Assembly: GCF_000151315.2 (NCBI RefSeq)
Contig: NW_011887292.1
Coordinates: 1,463,684-1,527,683, forward strand
Direction: 5' to 3'
Length of the DNA stretch: 64,000 bases
Source of the DNA: Capsaspora owczarzaki ATCC 30864
Lineage: Eukaryota > Opisthokonta > Filasterea
The translations under genes and the position numbers were made by a program. The notes under the pieces were generated by a model that made no database searches, had not been told where the DNA came from, and worked only from the letters and a program-made list of their open reading frames with translations. Of this stretch, positions 45,248 through 55,322 are shown in pieces. Each line of letters starts with the position of its first letter. Position 1 is the first letter of the stretch.

Positions 45248-48200
45248 GTACCTCCGCTCAGTTTCACTTCAACAAGTTTGTAGGTTGAAGGGGCGTCAGT
45301 GATATTGAACTTGGTGATGACGTTTGCAACCAGCTCTTGAGCACTGGTGGTCTTCTGGATGGCCACCGTCTTGTAAGACTCGTCGCTGCGATAGACACGC
45401 ACGACATCTGCTCACGCGTCCATCCAACGCATCCAGAACCACACAAAACAAACAAACAAAAACGAAAAACAAGAACTAGAACATGAGAATTTTCCGCAAA
45501 ACACGAAATCTGCAGACGAAACGTTCGGGTGGGAAACGCACCCATGTCGGGACCACCTCGAACAACCGAGGCCACTGAAGCCTTGCGCTCGTAGAGCAAT
45601 GGGTTGTTGCTCTTTCGCTCGCGCCGCTGGGAGGCTTTGAGCGTGCCGCGGAACAACTTGTCCGAGTTGACCGAGCTGTGCATCGGAGGAATAAACAACT
45701 TGGGCATGCTGTCAGGCGTGACGCTCAAGCTGCGTGTGCGGGTTTTCAAGCTACTGCGCGGAATCTCGGGCGATGCGGCAGCACTAGCACTCCCGGTGTA
45801 CAGGGCAGTGGTGGAATGCGACGTGTGCCCAAGCGAGTGTGTTGCATTCGACGGTCTTGCCGATGCAGCCCTGTAAGCGAGCGAGAAGCAGAGTGAGGGG
45901 GAAAACGAAGGTAGAGTGAGTCAAAGAGAAGGAATGGACACGGAATTATTTTGGACGGCGCTTCAGAAACGCACGCAATTGTATCCAACTCGCTCCGAAG
46001 CAGATCGTGCTCGGATGCGAGCTTGTCCCTCTGCAGAGACTCGACAAACCGATCCAACGCAGTGGAGAGCGCTCGATCTGACTCAAAGTCGTTAAAGTAG
46101 TAGCGAACCCAGGCAAAAATGACTCCGACAATTTTGGAACGAATGGTTGCCACCAGAATCGGCGAAATGAGTTGGTTGGCTGGAGCGGGAGTTTGGAAGC
46201 GTGCGCTCAGCGCAGTCCAGAGCTCCATTGGCGTCATGAACGTCCGGAACATGAGCAGGAAATCTTCCAAAAAGTGAACATCGCATTCATCTTCTTGGCT
46301 AACCAGGTAGCTCACTAGCTGATCTCGCATTGCGCTCATCACTACAAATCTGTAAAGGTGTTCCAAAAGCACCAACGACGACAACAAGCGGGAAAAGTAA
46401 GCAAAGAACAAAACCACACTCTGTTCGAGCGGACAACATGATGGTTTGTGAACGTGCCCTTCTCGGTGCTCTCCAGGTCGTCGCTCCATCACCATAACAA
46501 TCGCATTGCTGGAATCGCGCACTATTCTCGTGTTCGAAGCAGCCTCCTGGAGAACAAAGTGAAGGCTGTTAGTACTTTCATCTCCTGCATACAAAATCGG
46601 GGAAAAGTGTGCTATTGTTGGACACACCTTGAAAACAGTCTCAAAGTCTGCATGATGAACCATCAAAAGCTGGCACTCGTCCTCCTTTGTTATGATTGTC
46701 ACCGGCCTAGGCACAGATGGCGATGAAAGGTCAAAACAAAATTCGAACAGCGTCAGGATCCGATGGATGTCGCAAACTCACCATGGGCCAGGGTACTTGA
46801 CAAGATTCTCGCCAAAGGATTCTCCAGGGCCCAACGAGCACACCGTGGTGCGATTGACAACGACTTCAACTGAGCCCTGCGCGAGAATGTACCAGGTGGC
46901 GCCCTGGGAGCCTTGTCGCACAACTATTTTGGTTCAACACGACGAAACGTCAGAGGGGGGAGGGGAAAAAACCAGGGGGGCACCAAACAACTCGAGAAGC
47001 AAGAGCACAAAAAATGTCGCAAAAGATCACGTACCAATGTCACCGGCGTGTGGAACCACCTGAAAGCGAGTGATGGCCGCCAGACTACGCTTTTCTGCTG
47101 GCGTCAGGTCTGACAAGGCCTTGAGTTGGTTGAGCTCTTGCAGAATGTCAAGTAGATCGTCTTCCGTGCGCTCAGAGACCCTGTGCAAAAAAGACCCGAT
47201 TGGCATCCGCACCAGAAATAAGCATTTGTCGTCAGAGCAAGCATTTTCGTCAGAGAATGGTGCGCTAATGGCTGTGCAGCTCAATCGAACTCACGGCTTC
47301 ATGAATCGCTCTTGCAAAGTCGGGTCAACACGAGGTGAAGGGAGAATTGAACGGCCCTCCGGCAGCGGATCGCTCATGTCGCCGTGTGAATTGTCCACCG
47401 TAATCGCAATGGAAGGAGGTCTGCTCCTGGCAGAAACTGTTCCGACGGGGAGGATGGGTTTCTTCGGTTCCTGAATGATGTAGACCAAAATGTGAGCCGC
47501 CTCCACGATTGTGATTCACAGTCAGCGACCGCGTATGTTCTTTGGGCTTACAGATTCGGCGGCAACGATTGGGGTTGTAGGATTCGATCCTGACGGACTC
47601 AACCCACCAGGTAGGCCTTGGAACTTGCCGGACGACGACGTGCGAATCAGCTTGGACACTGAGTCGTTGGAGCGCCTGCCAAATCCAGCCTGTGGCCGCA
47701 TCGGGGACCGCGGTGACCTGTCCTCGTTGGACATGGCGTTCATCTGCATTTCCAACCAGGCAAAGCAAGGTCAGATCGTTGTTATTGTTGTCATTCACGG
47801 CAGCAAAACGAAAACACACCTCGTCCAGGAGATGCATCTCCATCATGCCCTTGAACTCGGCACGACCAATTTTGACGAGATCGCAAGCAGTGATGGTGCG
47901 GATCGTCGAGCTGGCCGGCTCGTCCGTCATGATTGCCGTGTCACCGAAGCCCTGGCCCTCGAAGAGGCGAGCCACCTCTAATGGGTGGGAGGTGTCGTCG
48001 TCCTCGTCGTAGACGGTGACTGAGACGGCACCGCGCAAAATTCCGTACCAGAACGCAACATCGTCCGCTTGGCTAAACACCACAGTGCCCGGCGGAAGGG
48101 ACTCGACAGTGACTGTCGCCGCAATAGTGTGCAGCCGGGCGCTTCGCAGCTTGGCCAAAGCGTGCAGTTTTCGCAGAGCAGTGAAGATGATGTCGTCGGC

Positions 48201-48478
48201 GTCTTCCGAGCGCTCCGCCGGTCTGTCCGGAAGCAATGAAGGAGGAGGTTGAAAAATCAGCCAAACGAAACACCAACAAGGGCGGAGGGGGGGATGTTCG
48301 GACTGTTATTGGGGTTGATGTCGAACTATTGGACTTTGTCCTTTCTCCTTTAGGTTGCGACGCGGTTTCGCTCAAATCACCACCAGCACCACCACCAGCG
48401 CCACAATAGCAGCAGGCGCTCTTGTGAAGCAGCCCCTGTGAGATGATGGGTAGAGCTGGCTGGAAGAGGGCGGGCCAT
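43525..48478 (-). CDS. RAPGEF: Rap guanine-nucleotide exchange factor, RAPGEF2/6-like, without PDZ
   Basis: Exchange factor predicted to load GTP on Rap-type GTPases. Exons in transcript order: 47820-48222, 47552-47743, 47295-47470, 47035-47180, 46782-46923, 46628-46706, 45975-46546 (may contain a small intron), 45542-45870, 45252-45407, 44706-45106, 44512-44601, 44314-44406, 44102-44225, 43841-43985 and 43525-43738; phases agree, about 1,087 residues. A further 5' exon is required; an ATG at 48478 is in compatible phase, but its donor is unresolved. Domains: cyclic-nucleotide-binding-like fold (FWYGILRGAVSV), Ser-rich linker, a second one (WYILAQGSVEVVV), RasGEF-N (FLEDFLLMFRTFMTP), Ser-rich linker, RA domain (VRVYRSDESYKTVAIQ), CDC25 RasGEF catalytic domain (LLMKDLTFMREGNDS). 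Both nucleotide-binding cassettes lack the usual Arg, as in PDZ-GEFs, so cAMP control is doubtful. Confidence 0.87.
45218..45242. repeat. (GA)n microsatellite in a RAPGEF intron
   Basis: A GA dinucleotide run preceded by nine or more G lies in the intron after the RA-domain exon. On the sense strand it reads as a TC run directly downstream of the donor. Confidence 0.85.
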
Positions 48479-50258
48479 TATTTTTTTTTTCGCACCGAGC
48501 AACCGTCCCGCCCCCTTTTGCCCCGGTTGCGGTGTGGAAGGGCTCCCAGCACCCTGGGGGAGGCGGGGGGGGGGTGCCCTCCACCCCATGCTGTCTTCTG
48601 GTGTCTGCTCTAGCAAGCGACGGTATCCGTGACGAGGTCGCAAGCGATGGAGCAAGGACACAAGCCGAAGTCTCAGGGTACACACATGCACAATGTGGAG
48701 CTTTCTACCGCCATGCGATGCACGTGTGGACGCCGCGTTGGTCGCTTGCCATCCAAAAGTCCCCACTGAGCAGGTCGCGCTGTCATTCTTCCGGGGGCGG
48801 GATACGTTCGTCACTCGGTCGTGTCATAAAAAGCGGGCTTTCAAGCCAGCTGGTCGCGATTCAACTCAAACTCACACTCACTCACGCACACACACACACT
48901 CTCTCTCTCTCTCTCTCTCTCTCTTCGCCACTGCTACTCGGTCCGCGCTTCCGTGCACCAGCCAACAGGACAAGTGTGAGATGATGGAAGGGGCGCTGGG
49001 TCGCAAACTGGACAATGGGCAACGCGGCGTACGGGAGGGACAGGGCATTCAGGATGTCTGCGAATGGGTGCGCGCCAGCGCCGCCAAGCACCGAGCCGGC
49101 GTTGGGAGCGAGCTGGGCCGAGCTTGCGATCGGAGGGACAATGGGTCTCATTGTGCGTCGGTCGTTTGATGTTGAGATGACAGCAAATCTCGAGCAGGAG
49201 GAAGAAAGGAAAAAAAAAAAAAAAGAAAACAAAAAAAAAAAACAAGGAATGATGAATGCACAGCTTCAATCGTTGCATCGAGCGACGATCGTTTGAAGCA
49301 ACGAGCAGCAAAAAGCGATGGAGATAAGGACTTGTCGTCGAGTGTTGAAGCAGGTGTTTTTTTTTGCGTTGGTTGGTGTGCCGGGAGCGAGAGAGCGGGG
49401 GGAGAGGCCGCCGCTGAACGGTACAGAGTTGAGCGGTACATCTCCAATTTTGGGTTTTGGTGGTGACCATATCTGGGTCTGGAGGGTAAAACAATCTGCG
49501 TTGGTTGGTTGGTGGGAGGCAGTGTGCCGATGGATTGCGGGACTCTGAGCATCGCGGAATATACCCTTCAAGTTTTGTTGCCTGTTGCATTGACGAAAAT
49601 GGAAGACAAAGGCAAAAGGAACGGAAAACAAACGAACGGTTCGGTTTGGAATCCCAAATTCGACATTCCGCGCGTTCCAACAATGCGTGCGTCAGCCCAG
49701 AATTCGAAACACCGACCATGAAAACATTTTGAAAAGCACGACAACCAAACACGGAATGAGTCATATGGCAGTGCTCGAGACGAGCGGGCATCAGCATTTA
49801 GCATTGGAGACAGAAAACTTGGATGCGCGCGCAAGCCAAAAACAAGCGAATTGAACTGACAAGTAACAAGAGATTTGCATTTAAAAAGTTTCTAACAGAA
49901 AAGATACAGTCACAAAGCTCGGAAAAGAGAGAGCGAGGGAGAAAGAAAACCAAACAACAACAAGCAAAAATGTCGCTCTATCAAACACGAAGCAGAATAA
50001 CCGAGAAAGTACCGCCGCCGAAGTTCGCGGTAGAGCACACGCAGTGTCAAAAGGAACATCAAGTCAATCAAGAAAAAGAATACAAACACACACACAAGAG
50101 CAATAAGAACGGAAAACAAACAAAAAAATCCTCGTCATGAAACCGACCAGGGAAAACGACCCCGCAACGCCCGACTAGAACTTAATAAAAGCATGTATGT
50201 GGCAGCTTGCAGCATACAATTTTTAAAAAAAAATACGCAAGGCGTAGGATTGGCTCTT
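48479..50258. other. Gap between RAPGEF and LicD-like gene
   Basis: This 1.78-kb gap should contain the RAPGEF promoter and missing first exon (if 48478 is not the start) and the 3' UTR of the LicD-like gene. Seen: a CA then CT microsatellite at 48885-48924, A runs at 49211-49242, and AATAAA at about 50184 on the plus strand. A minus-strand open stretch at 48963-49142 has coding-like codon use and a short resemblance to an NRAMP transmembrane segment (see findings). No complete gene is supported. Confidence 0.4.
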
Positions 50259-51847
50259 TCATACAGGCCGCCCGAAAAGTGTCATGGTGATTGACTCTTT
50301 GCAGTCTTGCAGCCGGACCTTCTTGTTAACCATATAGTTGGCTCCAAACCGCGTTACGAGGATTTGGTGGAAGTGCCGCGGGGCGTACAACGAGTGAGGG
50401 CCGAAAGGAACTTTGACTGGCGGAAAGAAATCCTCCACCAAAAAGTCGCCTCCGTGGACAAAGCGCATCTTTTTCTGGTCTTCCAGCTCAAAATAGTGGA
50501 AGCTGTCAATGTGTGGACTGAGCGTGTCTACACCTAGAGACCGATCATATACGCGCAGCACGTAGCACCCGTCGTTGTATTGCATCTGTGAGATGAGCCA
50601 CGGGTGGCTCTGGAAGAGATCGTACGCCCGCTTGAGGTCCTTGTGCAAAATGTTGATATCGACGTCCGAGTCGTGTGGCAGCATGCCCTGGTTTCGTGCG
50701 GCGCCCAGTAGTGTCCCTTGGTCGAGAAAGTATGGAATATCGTGTTCTTCATACAACCGCGCCACCTCTCCGACTGTTGGAGTTGTGTTTTGTGACAGCA
50801 AGTCAGGGAGGATGACGAAACGCAAGTGAGTGATGGACATCCAAGCATCGAGGAGGACAAGCAGCTGATGGTGTAAAGTAGCAGCATTTTGGAGCAAAGC
50901 ACGCTGACGACGCTCAAAGGGACGACTACGCGCAGAGACACACACATTCATGACGACTGGATTGTGCATCGAGGCACGCGTCCCACAATTCATCCCCACC
51001 CCACCCCCTCCTGCTCCTTGAGCCCCACAGCCACAGCCACGAGCAAGTCAAAAGGAACACGAGCGAGCGAGCGAGCATTAAAAAAAAAAAAAAGTAGGTG
51101 GCGAAAGCAACACCTCTGCGCGCTCTGGGAACGCGTCGAGCTCACACGGCGACCTCCTTGTATAGAATGAAAAGGAGGGTTGAAGCATCGGCGCACACCG
51201 AGACCGAGCCGGGCGCCGTGACAGAGAACACAGCAAGCGTCAGAAAGAAGGAAAAAAAAAAAAAAAAAAAAGCAAAAAAAAAAAAAAAAAAAAGCCACGG
51301 CGCAAAAAAAAAAACAAAAAGGACCGCCTTGGCTCGCTCTGCTGCTGCGGCTGATGTGGAGCGATGCGGAGGGTTGCTGTGCAAAGAAACAAAGAGACAG
51401 CAAAGCTATGGCGCGAGTGCGTGCGGCGGTGGAGGCGGGGAAAGAGGCGACCGCAAGGCATCAGGCGTTTTTTTTCTTTCTGTTTTTTAACAGCAAGCCG
51501 AACACACATTTCCCCAAACCCCCACGCCTCCCACGGCATCCGAGTACGCACAGGGCTCAAGCAGCGGTGGCAACAAGAACAGCGCTAGTTGCCCACGAAA
51601 CCGTCAATCCAAAAAGACAAACCACGTTCACACCAACGCAAGAAACGAAAAAGCAGGAAGAAGAAGGTTGTTCCAAAAAACAAAACCGACCAATTTTGTA
51701 GACCGAGTCTTGATAGAACTTTGGCGTTGTGCAGTCATTGACCATCATCCAGTAGATGGCGAGGATCCAGTTGTAAAAGTAGCAGCAGAGGACAAGAAGC
51801 ACTGCGAGCGTCGTCACGACGCGCGATCGCGTCAGCAACCGAGCCAT
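50259..51847 (-). CDS. LicD/fukutin-like nucleotidyltransferase-fold membrane protein
   Basis: Predicted type II membrane enzyme of the LicD/fukutin/FKRP nucleotidyltransferase-fold family, which transfers phospho-substituted groups such as phosphocholine or ribitol phosphate to glycans. Exon 1 (51847 down to about 51691) encodes a signal anchor: MARLLTRSR, then VVTTLAVLLVLCCYFY. The main exon is 50259-50773, entered through CCAACAG; the simplest model gives 223 residues. Family motifs: YFLDQGTLLGAARNQGMLPH followed by DSDVDINI, the paired acidic metal ligands, then VPFGPHSLYAPRHFHQILVT and FGANYM near the C-terminus. The intron of about 915 nt has long T tracts on the sense strand. The main exon could begin further upstream (open to about 50950, giving ALLQNAATLHHQLLVLL), and the exon-1 donor (GTCGGT) is weak. 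Family call strong, acceptor substrate unknown, 5' structure tentative. Confidence 0.75.
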
Positions 51848-52921
51848 GAGCGTGAGAGTTGTTTGTTAGGGTTGTGGCGGGTCAGGGAGAAGTAAGTATG
51901 GCTGGGAAAAAAAAAAGTGAGAGGAAATTATGAAGAAAAAAAAACTGAGACTGCGACTGAGGCTGGGAGTGAGACTGAGAGTGAGACTGGTGAGGGTAAT
52001 TACAAGGACAGGGATTTGATTAGATTGGAAGTGGAGAAGTTAGCGGAGGCGGCGCATCTTTAGTCATTTTGAAGAAACCGTCGTTCTTGGTCATGAAAAA
52101 GCTGGGCATCCACCCTTTGTCATGGACGGGTATGTTCACTGATGATCCCAATATTCCGAAAAGGTAAAAAGCGTGATAGCAAGTGGTTGGTGCAAAGAGG
52201 GAGGTCAGTAGCCTGACTGAGTGGACGAGGTACCAAAAAAACCAAAACGACGCTCTTTCTTTTGTTGTTGTTTTTTGTTTGGTTGATGTGTTAGGGACCT
52301 CTCATGCAGATCTCGAACCTGGAGTTGAAGCGTTGAAGTCAATCTGCAACAAAACAAAATGGGGTTTGTGTGTTTGCGCCGTAGCATCATTTCCTTTGGT
52401 GACTCGCTCTGGCTGTAGGCTCCTGTTGTTTCCTTGTGAGTAGATTTGGTTGTTTTTTTTTTTTTCGGTGTGCTATTCTTGCTCCTCGCGCGTGCGTTTA
52501 CGAGCTGACCCAAGAGAGCTGGTGTCAGCGTACCCTCGTTGCCGCTATTTCGCCTCACCCCATCCTCGCCCTCCCTCCTCCTCCTCCTCCTTTTCCCTAT
52601 TTTCGTCGTCTGGCTTTGTCATTATTTTGTGAGCTGCCTTGCCTCCTTTTTTTGGGTGTCGTTTGGTGCGTTCGTGGCCACACACTCGGCTTCAACAACG
52701 CGACGATTCAAAAACACAACGATGGCCACAAACGATCGGTTTCATCCGTAATGTTGACGTCAGAGCGGATTTGCCTTTAAAAGGGCGGCCTGTTTCGCAT
52801 TTTTGATTCTTCACTCCTCTTTTATTGTTGCTTCAGTCTGCGTTGACATTGTCAGCAAAGCCCTGCCTTACAAGTTTCACACACGAGCTACACACACCAA
52901 GTCAGCTTCCCCCTTCAAACC
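51848..52921. promoter_or_regulatory. Divergent intergenic region, LicD-like / SPFH gene
   Basis: This 1.07-kb gap separates two diverging genes. On the left is an imperfect GAGACTG/GAGTGAGACT microrepeat (about 51950-51992). On the right are a CRE palindrome and a TATA-like AT stretch upstream of the SPFH gene. No coding region is recognised. Confidence 0.5.
52755..52762 (+). promoter_or_regulatory. CRE-like palindrome TGACGTCA with downstream TATA-like element
   Basis: A perfect TGACGTCA (cAMP-response element, the binding site of CREB/ATF-type bZIP proteins) lies 160 nt upstream of the SPFH-gene ATG. A TTTAAAAG TATA-like stretch follows 14 nt downstream (52776-52783). Spacing and orientation fit a core promoter. 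Binding and function are inferred. Confidence 0.5.
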
Positions 52922-54993
52922 ATGGGCTTCAAAACTATCATCGAAGGCCAGCGTGTAAGGACCCAACTTTGTTTTTTTTTTTTTGTTTTTTTTTTTTTTT
53001 TTTGCTTTTGGTTTAAATCTCACTGTGGCTCAACTCCCTCGCTTGTTGCCGCTGCGCTCGGATGTCCTTGTTTGCTTTGCTCGATAGGCCATCATCACCA
53101 ACGTGCAAGGTCGCTCCACGATCGTCGAGGGCCCCACTCGGGTATGTGCACAGACTCTGCCTTTTGTTTTTTCATTTTTCAAATTCCTGCCCCTCCTGCT
53201 AAACCCACACCCCCTCCTTTGACTTGTCTCGTTGTGCCTCGTCTGGTCTTGTCGGTCGTATCTCATCTTCCTGTCGTCATTGACACACTCCATCCATCAC
53301 AGGTCTTCCTCTTCCGCAAGCAGTTCCGCCTGCTCAACCGCTACATTGCGGATCAGTCGCACTACCTTGTCATTCGCTACCACGACGGTAATGTCAAGCA
53401 CACTCAGGGGTACGCACAGCTCATTTCTCTTGTCGATGGTTGATATTGTCATTACGATGGATGGCGGGGGCGGCGCGTTCAGGTGTGATGCGGTTTGTTC
53501 GATTTTTGGCTGATTCATTGTCGCATTCTTTTCTTTGTCTGTTTCCCTTCTACTTTGCACAGCCCAACCTCCGAGTTTGGCAACCCAATTGAGCACGAAT
53601 CAATTCAAGTCATGCCAGTCATTTCGTTGGACGCCAACGAATGCCTCGTCGTGTACAAGCAGAACGATACCAACAAGGTGCTTCGTCGGATTGTGACTGG
53701 CCCTCAGCTCTTTGTTCCTGCACCCAGCGAGTGGCTGCACGACTTTGTTTGGCACGGATCTGCTCCAAACGACAAGGCGCACAAGATTCCCGGAGCCACC
53801 AAATTCACCAAGCTGCGAGTGAGTCCTGCTGCTTCTGCCAAACCAAAAATGTCATGTTGCAAATTCATACCGTGCTGTCCAACTCACTCACGTTCCAACC
53901 TTCCAGACTGTTCCAGACCAGTTCTACTTTAACGTGCGGGATGTCCGCACTGCCGACGATGCCCTCATCACCGTCAAGCTCATGCTGTTCTTCGAGCTCA
54001 CCGACATTGAGACCATGCTCAACACCACCCACGACCCTGTTGCGGACTTTATCAACTCGAGCACCGCCGATGTCATTGCGTTTGCCTCGCAGCTGACCTA
54101 TGAGCAGTTCTTGGAGAACACTGGTAAAGTTTGCAAGGCTGTTTTTGGTGTTCTTTCCTCGTCGTTCTCGCTGGTCTGGTAAAGTATGCAAGGCTGTTTT
54201 TTGGTGTTCTTTCCTCGTCGTTCTCGGTGGTCGGCTCACCCGAAATTGAGAGCTACAAGCAACTTGTCACTCGTGCTCAGCGCATTGGCTACAACATGAC
54301 CAAGGTTGAGAGCTACAAGCAACTTGTCACTCGTGCTCAGCGCATTGGCTACAACATGACCAAGGTACTGTACTGGTTGCTGATTGTCTGCTTGTTGTCA
54401 TGAACATGGTCGTATGTCCTCAAACTCATCCAAAAACGCGCCCAACATCAAACAAAAAAACGCAGGTCGTCTATCGTGGATACCACGCCAGCGACAACCT
54501 CCAGGCAATGCACGACAGCGCCATTCAAGCTCGCACACGTCTGCGCCTGGAGGCCGAGACTGAGGCCCAAAAGCAAGAGTTGGCCGATCTCAAGACCCAC
54601 CGCGAGCTGGAACGCAACCGAAACATGCAAAAGATCGCCCGCGAGGATGCTGATCACAAAATCGCCATGGAGCGTGATGTCCAGAAGGCTCGCCTTGAAG
54701 CCGCGGCCAAGCAGCACGAGCAAGACCTCCAACAAAAGCTCAAGAACCAGGAGCTCGAGTTGGACATTAAGGCGCGAATCTCGACGCTCGACATTGAGTC
54801 TGACCGCAAGAAGCACGAGCTCACTCTTGAGATGCAGCAGCGCACGAATCAAGACAAGGCTGCCTTCTTTGAAAAGCTGCTCAAGATGGATGTCGACCTC
54901 ACCAAATACTTGGTCTCCCAGTATCAACACCCTGATCGTATCATTCGCGTTGACGGCGTTCCTTCCGGCAACGTTCATGTCCATGAAAATTAA
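52922..54993 (+). CDS. SPFH/band-7-like domain protein with C-terminal coiled coil
   Basis: A protein of about 441 residues resembling the SPFH-like shoulder of major vault protein more than classical flotillins; no named orthologue. Exons: 52922-52954, 53088-53141, 53303-53409, 53563-53818, 53907-54123, about 54234-54364 and 54466-54993. The N-terminal part is beta-rich (AIITNVQGRSTIVEGPTR, FGNPIEHESIQVMPV, LRRIVTGPQLFVP). The SPFH-like core runs DQFYFNVRDVRTADDALITV, LMLFFELTDIETML and SYKQLVTRAQRIGYNM. VVYRGYHASDNLQAMHD and a long charged coiled coil (ETEAQKQELADLKTHRELER) follow. The junction after exon 5 is unresolved: donor 54124 is phase 1, but the acceptor that keeps frame ends in CG at 54233, and this point lies in a tandem duplication. 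A 60-bp duplication also repeats 20 codons. Likely role: oligomeric membrane- or particle-associated scaffold (inference). Confidence 0.75.
54121..54231 (+). repeat. 55-bp tandem duplication across a splice donor
   Basis: Two adjacent copies (54121-54175 and 54176-54231) begin CTGGTAAAGT and end in TTCTCG followed by TGGTC. They differ by a few substitutions and one extra T. The unit includes the exon-5 donor of the SPFH gene, so two GTAAAG donors stand 55 nt apart. Confidence 0.93.
54246..54366 (+). repeat. Exact 60-bp tandem duplication within an exon
   Basis: Positions 54246-54306 and 54306-54366 are identical with a period of 60. The unit encodes 20 residues (ESYKQLVTRAQRIGYNMTKV), so the duplication is in frame. 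The GGTTGAG at the internal junction could act as a weak alternative donor that would skip the second copy. Exact identity implies a very recent event or an assembly artefact. Confidence 0.95.
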
Positions 54994-55322
54994 GGCCAAC
55001 CGAAAAAATATTCTTCAATTCTAGCTTGTTTGTTGCATGTGCGGTTTCGTTTCTTTGTTTTCGTTTCTTTGTGTTGTTGGATTATTTTGGCGCCGTCGTC
55101 GAATGCTGTCCTTAAGTTGCGATTGTAAATGAATCTCGATGTGTAAGCAAAAGGTACATTTTCTATTTCTTTGACAGAAACTGTCGCATTTTCTATTTCT
55201 TTGACAGAAACTGTCGCTTGTTGAAATTACAATGGAACCAAAATCTTCTTGCAAATGTTTTAAAAAAAAAAAGTCAACCAGCCAAAAAAAGAAAAATGCC
55301 ATCATAACTTCTTCTTCACCAC
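54994..55322. other. Convergent gap between SPFH gene and PH-Sec14 gene
   Basis: This 329-nt gap holds the 3' ends of two converging genes. It contains a 30-bp exact tandem duplication (55158-55217) and A-rich sequence. No gene was seen. Confidence 0.55.
55158..55217. repeat. 30-bp tandem duplication with internal inverted repeat
   Basis: Two exact copies of a 30-bp unit start at 55158 and 55188. Each contains GACAG-AAA-CTGTC, a 5-bp perfect inverted repeat around a 3-nt loop, so the pair presents two small hairpins. It lies downstream of the SPFH stop codon. Confidence 0.92.

Noticed and set aside
48934-49797. 287-codon minus-strand frame in the RAPGEF/LicD gap
   Set aside because: It crosses an A/T homopolymer and has a random composition. 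Only the small stretch noted as NRAMP-like in another frame deserved attention.
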